Source: Sphaerisporangium fuscum
GTDB lineage: Bacteria > Actinomycetota > Actinomycetes > Streptosporangiales > Streptosporangiaceae
Assembly (NCBI RefSeq): GCF_018531465.1
Contig: NZ_JAHDTF010000022.1
Location: 124,001 to 188,000 of the forward strand
Direction of reading: 5' to 3'
Length of the DNA: 64,000 nucleotides
Below are positions 1-9,044 of this stretch, piece after piece. How positions within the stretch are numbered: the stretch's first letter is position 1; the number at the start of each line of letters is the position of its first letter. The translations under genes and the position numbers were made by a program. The notes below the pieces were generated by a model. The model saw nothing but the letters and a program-made list of their open reading frames with translations, did no database searches and had not been told where the DNA came from.

Positions 1-1
1 G

Positions 2-2425
2 CTGCGGACCGGCAAGGGGAACCTGCCGCTGGAGAGTGTCGAGGTGGACGCCCGGATCACCGCGCTGACCGCCGGTGTGGAGGTCGTCCAGGGGTTCCGC
101 AACCCCTTCGACATGCCGCTGGAGGCGACCTACGTCTTCCCGCTGCCCGACCGCGCGGCGGTGACCGCCTTCCGCATGGAGGCCGACGACCACGTGGTCG
201 AGGGAGTGCTGAAGGAACGCGGCCAGGCCCGCCGTGACTACGACCAGGCGATCGCCGAGGGCAGGCGCGCCGCGATCGCCGAGGAGGACCGGCCCGACGT
301 CTTCACCATGCGGGTCGGCAACATCGTCCCCGGCGAGCGGGTGACGGTGCGGCTCACGCTGAGCCAGCCGCTGCCGTACGAGGACGGCGCCGCCACCTTC
401 CGCTTCCCGCTGGTCGTGGCCCCGCGGTACATCCCCGGCACGCCGCTCGACGACGGCGTGCGGGCCGGGGACGGCGTGGCGCCCGACACCGACGCGGTGC
501 CCGACGCCTCGCGGATCACCCCGCCGGTGCTGCTGCCGGGCTTCCCGGACCCGGTACGGCTGGCGCTGACCGCCCGCGTCGACCCGGCCGGGCTCGACCT
601 GCGCGAGATGCGGTCGAGCCTGCACGTGGTCACCCAGGAAGAGGGGGTCGTCCGGCTCCAGCCCGGTGAGCGTCTCGACCGCGACTTCGTCCTCCGGCTC
701 GCCTTCACCGCCTCCGACTCGCTGACGCTCACCCCTGACCGTCCGCGCGACCAGGAGGGCGCCGACGGCGACGGCACGTTCACGCTCACCGTGCTGCCGC
801 CCGCCGCCGGCGAGACGGGCACGCGGCGGCCCCTGGACGTCGCGCTGCTCCTCGACCGGTCCGGCAGCATGACCGGCTGGAAGATCGTGGCCGCCCGGCG
901 CGCCGCCGCCCGCATCGTCGACACGCTGACCGCGGGCGACCGCTTCGCGGTGCTGTCGTTCGACTCGGTGGTCGAGCGCCCCGAGCGGCTCGACCCGGGC
1001 CTGGTCCCGGCCACCGACCGCAACCGCTACCGGGCGGTGGAGCACCTGGCCCGGCTGGAGGCGCGCGGCGGCACCGAGATCCTCCAGCCGCTGGAGGAGG
1101 CGCTCGGCCTGCTGGAGGACTCCGGCAGGGATCGGGTGCTGGTCCTGGTGACCGACGGCCAGGTGGGCAACGAGGACCAGATCCTCGAACGCCTCGCCGC
1201 GCGCCTGTCGGCGGTGCGCGTCCACACCGTGGGCATCGACCGGGCGGTGAACGCGGGCTTCCTCGGCCGGCTGGCGGGCCTCGGCTCGGGCCGCTGCGAG
1301 CTGGTGGAGTCGGAGGACCGGCTCGACGAGGCGATGGAGCACATCCACCGCAGGATCGGCTCCCCCCTCGTCACCGGCCTGTCGCTGAAGGCCGACGGGC
1401 TCGACGTGCTGCCGGGCACCGTCACCCACCTCGGCTCGCTGTACTCGGGCGTCCCGCTGACCGTCTCGGGCCGGTTCCGCGGCTCGCCGCGCGGCGCGCT
1501 CACCGTCCACGGGCTGGGCGCGGACGGGCGGCCGTGGGAGCGGCGGCTCGACGGTGTCCCGGCCGGCGGCGACGCGGCGCGGGCCGTGTGGGCCAGGGCC
1601 CACCTGCGCCGCCTGGAGGACCGCTACGCGGCCGGCGAGCACGAGCTGGAGCAGGAGATCGTGCGGACCTCGCTGCGCCACGGGGTGCTGTGCCGGTTCA
1701 CGGCGTTCGTCGCTGTCGACACCCGCGTGGTCGCCGACGGCGGACCGCGGCACCGGGTCGTCCAGCCGGTCGAGATGCCGAGCGGGTGGGACATGCCGGC
1801 CCCGCCCGCGGCGATGCCGGCCGCGGCCCCGATGGCCTCCTTCACCAGCACCGCCACCCCGGCGATCTTCAAGGTCGCCTCGCAGGACGACCGGCTCGGC
1901 GCGCTGGGCGGCGTGGTGCCGCCGGGGGCGCCCCCCGAGTTCGGCGCGCCGGGCGACGCGGGCCTGCCGGGCGCCTCTCCCGGGATCTTCCCGGCGCCGG
2001 CCGGCGCGCCCCGGGGGCGGTTCTTCTCCCGCGGCTCGATGGCCCCGATGGCCCCGCCCGCGCCGCCGGTCCCGCACCCGGTGGACGCCGTCGTGCCGCA
2101 ACTGCTGGAGGAGCTCCGGCGGCTGCGCGAGCGGCAGGCGCTGCCCGCCCGCGAGCGGCTGCGCTACCTCGCCGACCTCGGCAGCCGTCTGGCGGCCCTG
2201 GTCACCTACCTGGGCGGCGACGAGCGCCTGTCGTCCCTGGCGGAGGATCTCTCCGACTGCGAGACGACGCCGGGCGCGGACGCCGACGCGCTGTGGCGGC
2301 GCGCCGTCGAGGTCCTCGGCGAGCTGACGGCGACTCCAGGCGCCCACGACGTCCCGCGGTCAGGGCTCCCCGGCGACCAGGACCCGCCCGGCCCGCGGCG
2401 CCCGTCGTTCTGGAAGCGCTCCTGA
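2..2425 (+). CDS. VIT and VWA domain protein, 5' end outside window
   Basis: The reading frame is open from base 2, and the first residues (LRTGKGNLPLESVEVDARI) already belong to a VIT domain, so the true start lies upstream; the GTG at 44 is internal. A VIT domain fills roughly the first 150 residues and is followed by a von Willebrand A domain with the MIDAS motif DRSGS near base 855. The C-terminal part is rich in Ala, Pro and Gly (about 1790-2080) and ends in a short helical region. VIT-VWA proteins resemble the inter-alpha-trypsin inhibitor heavy chain and are thought to act in metal-dependent protein binding; the bacterial role is not established. No signal peptide or membrane segment can be judged because the N-terminus is missing. 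The stop lies 4 bases from the convergent SWIM gene. Confidence 0.88.
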   Translation: MRTGKGNLPLESVEVDARITALTAGVEVVQGFRNPFDMPLEATYVFPLPDRAAVTAFRMEADDHVVEGVLKERGQARRDYDQAIAEGRRAAIAEEDRPDVFTMRVGNIVPGERVTVRLTLSQPLPYEDGAATFRFPLVVAPRYIPGTPLDDGVRAGDGVAPDTDAVPDASRITPPVLLPGFPDPVRLALTARVDPAGLDLREMRSSLHVVTQEEGVVRLQPGERLDRDFVLRLAFTASDSLTLTPDRPRDQEGADGDGTFTLTVLPPAAGETGTRRPLDVALLLDRSGSMTGWKIVAARRAAARIVDTLTAGDRFAVLSFDSVVERPERLDPGLVPATDRNRYRAVEHLARLEARGGTEILQPLEEALGLLEDSGRDRVLVLVTDGQVGNEDQILERLAARLSAVRVHTVGIDRAVNAGFLGRLAGLGSGRCELVESEDRLDEAMEHIHRRIGSPLVTGLSLKADGLDVLPGTVTHLGSLYSGVPLTVSGRFRGSPRGALTVHGLGADGRPWERRLDGVPAGGDAARAVWARAHLRRLEDRYAAGEHELEQEIVRTSLRHGVLCRFTAFVAVDTRVVADGGPRHRVVQPVEMPSGWDMPAPPAAMPAAAPMASFTSTATPAIFKVASQDDRLGALGGVVPPGAPPEFGAPGDAGLPGASPGIFPAPAGAPRGRFFSRGSMAPMAPPAPPVPHPVDAVVPQLLEELRRLRERQALPARERLRYLADLGSRLAALVTYLGGDERLSSLAEDLSDCETTPGADADALWRRAVEVLGELTATPGAHDVPRSGLPGDQDPPGPRRPSFWKRS

Positions 2426-2429
2426 CCCG

Positions 2430-3251
2430 CTACGGACGGGGGCCGAGCTCGCGGTAGGCGGGACGGAGGATGTCGGACAGGGGGATGTGCCGCACCTTGA
2501 CCGGCGGCGGCTCCAGGGCTCTGAGCAGGAGCTCGGGAGGCGCCGCCGTGCCGCCGGGGCGCGGGCGCAGGCGGCTCAGCGGCACGCCCGGCGAGTAGAA
2601 GTCGTCCACCCGCTCCGCGAACGGCACGTCGTCGACGTGCAGCGGGTCCTTCGGCTCCTCGTCGCCGGGCACGTCGCGAAGGGCGTCCAGCAGGTCGTCC
2701 TTCGCCCTGCCCCGCCAGGCGAGCACGAGGAACGGGTCGTCGTCGAACGCCTCGGCCAGCAGATACAGCACCGCCGACAGGTGCTTGCACGGCAGCCCCC
2801 AGTCGGGGCAGGAGCACTCCATGTCCAGCTCGGAGGGGAACAGCGGCAGGCCGAGCGAGTCGAAGACCTCCACGATCTCCGGCGGCATCTCGCCGGCGAG
2901 CAGCTTGGCCCGGTACAGCGCCTGCCCCGCGAGGGCCTCCTGGACGGCCGCCCAGGCCGCCTCATCGTAGGCCTGGATGCGGATCGAGAGCGTGTAGGGG
3001 TCGGGCCGCGAGCCCTGCACGCGGGCCTGCGCCAGCCCCGCCGACAGGTCGATGCCGAGCACCTGCCCCTTGCGGGCGTACGAGCGGCCCCGGCTCAGCC
3101 GGCCGGAGTCGCAGGTGCGCTCCAGGATGTCGATGAACCGGCGCGACCACCACTGCTCGCCGATCGACCCGCGCTTGCTGCGTGCCTGGATGCCGCCCTC
3201 GACGCGGATCGGCGCCGCCGCCTCGAACCAGCCGTCCTTGCTCATCGGCAT
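2430..3251 (-). CDS. SWIM zinc-finger protein, partner of the SNF2 helicase
   Basis: This 273-residue protein has the SWIM signature CSCPDWGLPCKH (CxC then CxH) around residue 150, a zinc-binding fold found in proteins that bind DNA or protein. Its ATG at 3251 follows the TGA of the upstream SNF2 gene by one base, so the two are almost certainly translated together. The pairing matches a recurrent bacterial SNF2/SWIM gene pair, such as ywqA/ywqB of Bacillus subtilis. The N-terminal region (EQWWSRRFI, YARKGQV) is typical of the stand-alone SWIM family. I infer that it works with the helicase on DNA or DNA-bound protein; the cellular role is unknown. The C-terminal 80 residues are Pro and Arg rich and probably flexible. 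Confidence 0.88.
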   Translation of the reverse strand: MPMSKDGWFEAAAPIRVEGGIQARSKRGSIGEQWWSRRFIDILERTCDSGRLSRGRSYARKGQVLGIDLSAGLAQARVQGSRPDPYTLSIRIQAYDEAAWAAVQEALAGQALYRAKLLAGEMPPEIVEVFDSLGLPLFPSELDMECSCPDWGLPCKHLSAVLYLLAEAFDDDPFLVLAWRGRAKDDLLDALRDVPGDEEPKDPLHVDDVPFAERVDDFYSPGVPLSRLRPRPGGTAAPPELLLRALEPPPVKVRHIPLSDILRPAYRELGPRP

Positions 3252-3252
3252 G

Positions 3253-6200
3253 TCAGCTCACCGCCTCGGGGCCGAGCCGGAACAGCTCGCGCAGCTGCTC
3301 GGTGGACAGGTCGGTGATCCAGTCCTCGCCGGCGCCGACGACGCTCTCGGCCAGGGCCTTCTTGCGCTCGATCATCTCGTCGATGCGCTCCTCGAGTGTG
3401 CCCGCGCAGATGAATTTCCTGACCTGGACGTTCCTGGTCTGCCCGATGCGGAAGGCCCGGTCGGTGGCCTGGTCCTCCACGGCGGGGTTCCACCACCGGT
3501 CGACGTGGATCACGTGGTTGGCGGCGGTGAGGTTGAGCCCGGTGCCCGCCGCCTTGAGGGACAGCAGGAACACCGTCGGCTCGTCGCCGTTCTGGAAGCG
3601 GTCGACCAGCTCGTCGCGCTTCTTCTTGGGCAGCCCGCCGTGCAGCCACAGCACCGGCCGGTCGAGGTGGGCGGCGAGGTAGGGCTGGAGCAGCGCGCCG
3701 AACTCGGCGTACTGGGTGAAGACCAGCGCCTTGTCGCCCTCCTCCACGATCTCCTCGGCGAGCTCCTCCAGCCGGGCCAGCTTCCCCGAGCGCCCGGCCA
3801 GGCGGGAGCCGTCCTTCAGCAGGTGGGCGGGGTGGTTGCAGACCTGCTTGAGCCGCGTCATGGTCGCCAGCACGTTGCCGCGCCGCTCGATGCCCTCGCT
3901 CTCGTCGATGCGGGACATCATGTCGTTGACGACGGCCTGGTACAGCGTGGCCTGCTCGGGCGTCAGCGTGCACCAGACCTTCATCTCCTGCTTCTCGGGG
4001 AGGTCGGAGATGATCGTCTTGTCGGTCTTGAGGCGCCGCAGGACGAACGGCCCGGTGGCGCGCCTGAGGGCCCGCTCGGCCACCTCGTCGCCGCGCGCCT
4101 CGATCGGCTCCTGGTAGCGCTCGCGGAACCGCTTGGCCGATCCGAGCAGCCCGGGGTTGCAGAACTCCATGATCGACCACAGCTCGGCGAGGTGGTTCTC
4201 CACCGGCGTGCCGGTCAGTGCCAGGCGGGTGCGGGCCGGGATGGCGCGGACGGCCTGGGCCTGCCGCGTCCCGCTGTTCTTGATCGCCTGCGCCTCGTCG
4301 CACACCACCCGGCCCCACGCGAACCCGGCCAGCGCCCCCGCGTCGCGCGACGCCGTGCCGTACGTCGTGATCACCAGGTCGGCCGCGTCCACCACGCCGG
4401 CCAGCTCGTCGTCGCGCTTGCGGCCGCCGCCGTGGTGCACGTAGACGTTCAGCGAGGGCGCGAACCGCTCGGCCTCCTTCTGCCAGTTGCTCACCAGCGA
4501 CATCGGGCACACCAGCAGGGTCGGCGCCGGCCGCGTCCCGTTCCGCTCGTTCAACAACAGGGACAGGAGCTGGATCGTCTTACCAAGTCCCATGTCGTCG
4601 GCGAGTATCCCGCCGAGCCCGATCTGCGAGAGGAAGTTCAGCCAGGACAGGCCGCGTTCCTGGTAGGGGCGCAGGGTGCCGTTGAAGGTCTTCGGAGTGG
4701 GGACCGAGGTGAGGCGCCGGTCGGCCTCGCCGGAGAGCAGGTCGCCGAGGAGGCCGTCGGCGTCCACGTCGACCAGCGGCAGCTCCTCGTCGCCGCCGCC
4801 CACCACCTCCTGGATCACTTCGGCGACCGTCATCTCGCCCGAGCGGCGCCGTTCGAGCGCCGACAGCGCGGCCTTGAGCTGCCGGTCGTCCAGCTCCACC
4901 CACTGGCCGCGGACCCGGACCAGCGGGACCTTGAGCCGGGCCAGTTCCTCCAGCTCCTCCTCGCCGATCGTGTGGTCGCCGACGGCCAGGTCGACCCGAA
5001 AGTCCACCAGCTCGCTCAGGCCGAACCCCTGACCGGCCACGGCGCGTGACGGGGTGGACGCGCGGGAGCGGGTGGTGAGTTTGAGCCCCAGCGCCTTGCG
5101 CCCGGCCCAGGCGGGCAGCCGCACGCCGTACCCCGCGGCCTGGAGCAGCGGCGCCGCGCGGCGCAGGAAGCCGAACGCCCATGCGGTGTCGACCACCATG
5201 GCGGACGGCCTGGCCTCCCGCAGGGCGGTGTGCAGCTCGGGGCACAGGCGCACGGCCCGGCCGAGGCCGGCCAGCAGGGTCTCGTCGGCGCGTCTGGGCA
5301 GGCCTGGGACGTGCGCGCCCTCCCACAGCAGCGACGCGGGCACGTAGAGGCTCGGGTCGTCGACCGACTGGAGGGCGAACTCCAGCCGCCACTCGTCGGC
5401 GTCGCCCTCCGGCTCGATGAGGCGGAAGCACACCCGGATCGGGCCGTCCATCTGCTGGGCCGAGGCGAGCCAGTCGCGCAGCATGGCGGCGAGGGCGCCG
5501 GCCTCGGTCTCGTCCGTGGCGGTGACGGTGGCGTCGTCCCCGGTCAGGGCGAACAGCCACCGCTCGGCGAGCGGGGTTCGCGGGCCGGGCCGGTTGCCGC
5601 GCAGCAGCCTGTCGGGCAGCGTGAGCCGCACCGCGCCGTCGGCCAGGCCGGCGAGGGCCTCGTGCAGCACGTGGGCGGCGGGTCGTTCGCCGCCGACGGC
5701 ACGGCAGACGGGGGGCATCGCGGCGGCGAGCCCGCGGAAGGCGGCGGCGTCGGCGCCGGTGATCACCGGTGCCCAGCGCGCGGCGTGGCCGCCGTCCTCC
5801 TCGGCGAGCTGGGGCAGCACCCGCCCGCGTGCGGCGAGCGTGCGGGCGTGCTCGGCGACCAGCGCGAGGTAGCGCAGCGAGGCCGCGGGTCCCCATTCGG
5901 GGATCGCCGTCTCGGAAGGCGTCCCCGGGCCGGAGGAGCCTGGGGTGCGGTCCGCTTCTGGGGACGCGTGCGTGGCGGACAGGTCGTCCAGCAGGCGGAG
6001 GGCCTCGGTGGGGCGGAGCAGGAGCGCGGGCACCCGCCAGGGGACGACGCGGGGTGCGCGCACCGTGGTCCGGAGGCCGGACTCGGGCGAGGGCAGGGGG
6101 CTTCGCGCCGAGCCGGGCAGGTGGACGACCAGCTCGTCGTGGACGGCCGCGGCCGACGCCTCCCCGAGGGCCGCGGCGAGGACGGGCGCGGGCGCGGCGA

Positions 6201-6321
6201 AGGGATGCGCGCGGGCGCCGCGGAGGCCGGGTGAGGAGGTGTCCTCGGCCCACAGTGCCAGCCAGCCGCCGGCCCAGGCGCCGTGAACCACCAGCACAAG
6301 ACCACCCCCCGCCCCTACCAT
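3253..6321 (-). CDS. SNF2-family DNA-dependent ATPase (helicase-like)
   Basis: The product is 1022 residues. Its N-terminal half matches the bacterial SNF2-associated region (DUF3670 type). The C-terminal half holds both RecA-like lobes: Walker A ADDMGLGKT near residue 575, a DEAQ box (CDEAQAIKNSGTR) near 675, TGTPVEN, and the second-lobe motifs LWLHGGLPKKKR and DRAFRIGQ. SNF2 enzymes use ATP to translocate on double-stranded DNA and remodel protein-DNA complexes; they generally do not unwind DNA. The annotated ATG at 6321 gives MVGAGGGLVLVVHGAW; a GTG a few codons in is also possible. It is coupled to the SWIM gene downstream. Role unknown; genome maintenance or defence are both possible, but nothing else in the window points to a defence island. 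Confidence 0.93.
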   Translation of the reverse strand: MVGAGGGLVLVVHGAWAGGWLALWAEDTSSPGLRGARAHPFAAPAPVLAAALGEASAAAVHDELVVHLPGSARSPLPSPESGLRTTVRAPRVVPWRVPALLLRPTEALRLLDDLSATHASPEADRTPGSSGPGTPSETAIPEWGPAASLRYLALVAEHARTLAARGRVLPQLAEEDGGHAARWAPVITGADAAAFRGLAAAMPPVCRAVGGERPAAHVLHEALAGLADGAVRLTLPDRLLRGNRPGPRTPLAERWLFALTGDDATVTATDETEAGALAAMLRDWLASAQQMDGPIRVCFRLIEPEGDADEWRLEFALQSVDDPSLYVPASLLWEGAHVPGLPRRADETLLAGLGRAVRLCPELHTALREARPSAMVVDTAWAFGFLRRAAPLLQAAGYGVRLPAWAGRKALGLKLTTRSRASTPSRAVAGQGFGLSELVDFRVDLAVGDHTIGEEELEELARLKVPLVRVRGQWVELDDRQLKAALSALERRRSGEMTVAEVIQEVVGGGDEELPLVDVDADGLLGDLLSGEADRRLTSVPTPKTFNGTLRPYQERGLSWLNFLSQIGLGGILADDMGLGKTIQLLSLLLNERNGTRPAPTLLVCPMSLVSNWQKEAERFAPSLNVYVHHGGGRKRDDELAGVVDAADLVITTYGTASRDAGALAGFAWGRVVCDEAQAIKNSGTRQAQAVRAIPARTRLALTGTPVENHLAELWSIMEFCNPGLLGSAKRFRERYQEPIEARGDEVAERALRRATGPFVLRRLKTDKTIISDLPEKQEMKVWCTLTPEQATLYQAVVNDMMSRIDESEGIERRGNVLATMTRLKQVCNHPAHLLKDGSRLAGRSGKLARLEELAEEIVEEGDKALVFTQYAEFGALLQPYLAAHLDRPVLWLHGGLPKKKRDELVDRFQNGDEPTVFLLSLKAAGTGLNLTAANHVIHVDRWWNPAVEDQATDRAFRIGQTRNVQVRKFICAGTLEERIDEMIERKKALAESVVGAGEDWITDLSTEQLRELFRLGPEAVS

Positions 6322-6451
6322 TGCCTTGTGGCCGTGACCAGCGGAGACCTTACACCGAATCTGGTGGCCCTTCCCAGGTCACAGCCCTCTTAACCGCTCT
6401 TGACCTGCATTAGTGGGCAATGCCCGACTTCATGACGCATAGGGTATATGC

Positions 6452-7336
6452 GTGAGTTCCCAGCCCCTTGAGACCGACGTGGTGATCCTGGATGGCGGCC
6501 TGGCCACCCATCTGGAGGCGCTCGGCTACGACCTGCGCGACGAGCTGTGGTCGGCCAAGCTCCTCATGGAGAACCCGGAGGCCATCCTCCAGGCCCACCG
6601 CGACTACTTCGCCGCGGGCGCCGACGTCGCCACCACCGCGAGCTACCAGGCGAGCTTCCCCGCCTTCGAGCAGCGCGGCCGCGTGAGGCACGAGGCCCAG
6701 GCGCTGATGCAGCTGTCGGTGGAGCTCGCCAAGGAGGCGCGGGACGACGCGGGCGGGGGCGTCGTGGCGGCCAGTGTGGGGCCGTACGGGGCCTACCTCG
6801 CCAACGGCGCGGAGTACACCGGCGACTACGACCTCGACGAGGACGGCCTGATCGCCTGGCACCGCCCGCGCTGGGAGGTGCTGGCCGACAGCGGCGCCGA
6901 CCTGCTGGCGTGCGAGACCATCCCCTCCTACGCCGAGGCGCGGGCGATCGCCGCCCTGCTGCGGGAGACCCCCAACATCAACGCCTGGGTCAGCTTCTCG
7001 TGCCGCGACGGCGAGGCGATCAGCGACGGCACCCCGCTGGCGGAGTGCGCCGCGCTGTTCGCCGGGAACCCGCAGGTGGTCGCGGTCGGGGTGAACTGCA
7101 CGGCGCCGAGCCACGTGAAGAGCCTGATCGGCCGGCTCACCGAGTCGCCGATCATCGTGTACCCGAACTCCGGCGAGAGCTGGGACGCGGAGGACCACCG
7201 CTGGCTGGGCATCGCCGACCCGGTGGAGTTCGGAGCCGCGGCCAGGGAATGGCGGGACGCCGGGGCGGCGTACATCGGCGGCTGCTGCCGCACCACCCCC
7301 GAGCACATCCGTCAGATCCGGGAGAGCCTCGCCTGA
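6452..7336 (+). CDS. mmuM: homocysteine S-methyltransferase
   Basis: This 294-residue protein is full length for the family. It has the Met-synthase N-terminal fold (LDGGLATHLE) and the three zinc-binding cysteines in GVNCTAPSH (C216) and GGCCRTTPEHI (C278, C279). The family moves a methyl group from S-methylmethionine or S-adenosylmethionine to homocysteine, making methionine, in the cytoplasm. The GTG start at 6452 has no clear ribosome-binding site; a TAGGGT hexamer at 6440-6445 ends six bases before it, which fits a leaderless transcript. The ATG four bases upstream is out of frame and meets a stop after seven codons. It stands alone, convergent with the MFS gene three bases downstream. 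Confidence 0.92.
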   Translation: MSSQPLETDVVILDGGLATHLEALGYDLRDELWSAKLLMENPEAILQAHRDYFAAGADVATTASYQASFPAFEQRGRVRHEAQALMQLSVELAKEARDDAGGGVVAASVGPYGAYLANGAEYTGDYDLDEDGLIAWHRPRWEVLADSGADLLACETIPSYAEARAIAALLRETPNINAWVSFSCRDGEAISDGTPLAECAALFAGNPQVVAVGVNCTAPSHVKSLIGRLTESPIIVYPNSGESWDAEDHRWLGIADPVEFGAAAREWRDAGAAYIGGCCRTTPEHIRQIRESLA

Positions 7337-7339
7337 GGT

Positions 7340-8872
7340 TCACCGCCCGCCGGAGCGGGCGAGGTCGTCCGGCACCGGCCCCCCGGCCGCAGGCGCGGGG
7401 CGCGCCCGGCCGGGGATGAAGCCCGTGATCAGCGCGCCCAGGACGGCGACCCCGCCCGCGATGACGACGGCCACCTGGAGCGCGCGCAGCGAGGGCACGG
7501 TCACCGTCCCCAGAGGGATGGTCATGTGGGCGAGCACCACGCTGAGCACGGCGCTGGAGGCGGAGGTGCCGATCGAGCGCATCAGGGCGTTCAGGCCGTT
7601 GGCGGCGGCCGTCTCCGAGGGAGGGACCGCCGTCATGATCAGGGCGGGCATGGCGGAGTACGCCAGGCCGACCCCCGCCCCGATGATCGACGAGGCGGCG
7701 ACCACCTGCCACGCCGAACGCATGAGGCCGAGCGTGGCGGCGTACCCCAGGGCGATCACGACCGTGCCCAGCAGCAGCGAGATCTTCGGCCCCCACCGGC
7801 GCGACACGCGCGCGGACAGCGGCGAGAGCAGCATCATGACCAGGCCGACCGGCGCGAGGCACAGGCCCGCCTCGACGAGGGACAGCCCGAGGCCGTAGCC
7901 GGTCGCCCGGGGCAGCTGCAGGAGGGTGGGCAGCACGAGCGACATGCCGAACATCGCGAAACCCACGACCACCGAGGCGATGTTGGTGAGCAGGACCTGC
8001 CTGCGCGCCGTGGTGCGCAGGTCCACCAGCGGGTCGCGGGTGCGCAGCTCCATCAGGCCCCACAGCAGCAGGATCACCGCGGCCGCCGCGAACAGGCCGA
8101 GGGTCGGGCCGCTCCCCCACCCCCAGTCGCCGCCCTTGGTGATGGCGAGCAGCAGGCAGATGAGCCCCGCGCTCAGCCCGGTCGCGCCGGCGACGTCGAA
8201 CCGCCCGGGGGCGCGCAGCGGCGACTCCGGGACGACGAACGCGACCAGCAGCAGGTCCAGCGCCCCGATCAGGGCGGACATCCAGAACAAGGCGTGCCAG
8301 TCGGCGTGCTGGGCGACGAACGCGGCCAGCGGCAGCCCGATCGCGCCGCCGACGCCGAGGGTGGCGCTCATCAGGGCCATCGCGGAGCCGAGCCTGTCGG
8401 AGGGCAGCTCGTCGCGCATGATGCTGATGCCGAGCGGGATCACGCCGATCGCGCATCCCTGCAGCACCCGCCCGGCCACGACCGGGACGAGCGAGCCGGA
8501 CAGCGCGCAGATCACCGACCCGGCCACCATCAGCCCGAGGCTCGTGAGCAGGACGCGGCGCTTGCCGTACAGGTCGCCGAGCCTGCCGCTCACCGGGTTG
8601 CAGACGGCGGCGGCCAGCAGCGTGGAGGTGAGCACCCACGAGGCGTCGGAGGCCGAGGAGTGCAGTAGGCGCGGCAGGTCGGGGATGAGCGGCACCACGA
8701 TGGTCTGCATGAGCGACACGACGATGCCGCACACCGCCAGCACCGCCACGACCAGCCCGGACCGCTTCTCCGGGAGCGCGCCGGAGGGTGCGGGACGCCC
8801 GCCTGCCGATGAGGATCCGGTCACTGGCGAGCCTCCCGATACTCGATCACGGACACGACATCCAGAAATCAC
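7340..8872 (-). CDS. MFS drug-exporter family transporter (DHA2-like)
   Basis: The 510-residue integral membrane protein has about 14 hydrophobic segments, as in the DHA2 (EmrB/QacA) group of the major facilitator superfamily. MFS motif A appears as GRLGDLYGKRR after the second segment, and a motif-C-like GVGGAIGLPLAAF lies in the fifth. Such carriers usually use the proton gradient to export drugs or metabolites; the substrate cannot be read from the sequence. The first 40 residues are polar; a GTG about 16 codons in could be the true start. There is no adjacent TetR or MarR gene to suggest a ligand. Two 8-base palindromes lie just upstream (8891-8908). Confidence 0.88.
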   Translation of the reverse strand: MISGCRVRDRVSGGSPVTGSSSAGGRPAPSGALPEKRSGLVVAVLAVCGIVVSLMQTIVVPLIPDLPRLLHSSASDASWVLTSTLLAAAVCNPVSGRLGDLYGKRRVLLTSLGLMVAGSVICALSGSLVPVVAGRVLQGCAIGVIPLGISIMRDELPSDRLGSAMALMSATLGVGGAIGLPLAAFVAQHADWHALFWMSALIGALDLLLVAFVVPESPLRAPGRFDVAGATGLSAGLICLLLAITKGGDWGWGSGPTLGLFAAAAVILLLWGLMELRTRDPLVDLRTTARRQVLLTNIASVVVGFAMFGMSLVLPTLLQLPRATGYGLGLSLVEAGLCLAPVGLVMMLLSPLSARVSRRWGPKISLLLGTVVIALGYAATLGLMRSAWQVVAASSIIGAGVGLAYSAMPALIMTAVPPSETAAANGLNALMRSIGTSASSAVLSVVLAHMTIPLGTVTVPSLRALQVAVVIAGGVAVLGALITGFIPGRARPAPAAGGPVPDDLARSGGR

Positions 8873-8997
8873 CCGTTGGTGGATGACTTCCCTGCAGGCG
8901 GTTTAAACAAGCGCATACTTCCATAAGTGGCCATTCGACAGGGCCGCTGAGCTCAGCGGGGCCCCCGCCGCCCGGCCCTCGCCCCACGGCGAAGCGA

Positions 8998-9027
8998 CCG
9001 GCCGGGCGCCCCCTGGCACCCGGCCGG
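8998..9027 (-). terminator. hairpin after the rhamnose operon
   Basis: Perfect 9-base arms CCGGCCGGG (8998-9006) and CCCGGCCGG (9019-9027) with a 12-base loop lie just beyond the stop of the aldolase-dehydrogenase gene. There is no T tract, as is common in high-GC actinobacteria. Confidence 0.55.
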
Positions 9028-9044
9028 CCTCGATGTGGGACCGG

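Noticed and set aside
3052..5049. 665-codon open frame on the plus strand across the SNF2 gene
   Set aside because: Antisense shadow; the opposite strand has all SNF2 motifs and the plus frame has no recognisable domain.
8891..8908. CCTGCAGG and GTTTAAAC within 18 bases, resembling a cloning linker
   Set aside because: Two rare 8-base palindromes so close are odd, but the flanks read as normal genome and no vector sequence is seen; probably chance.
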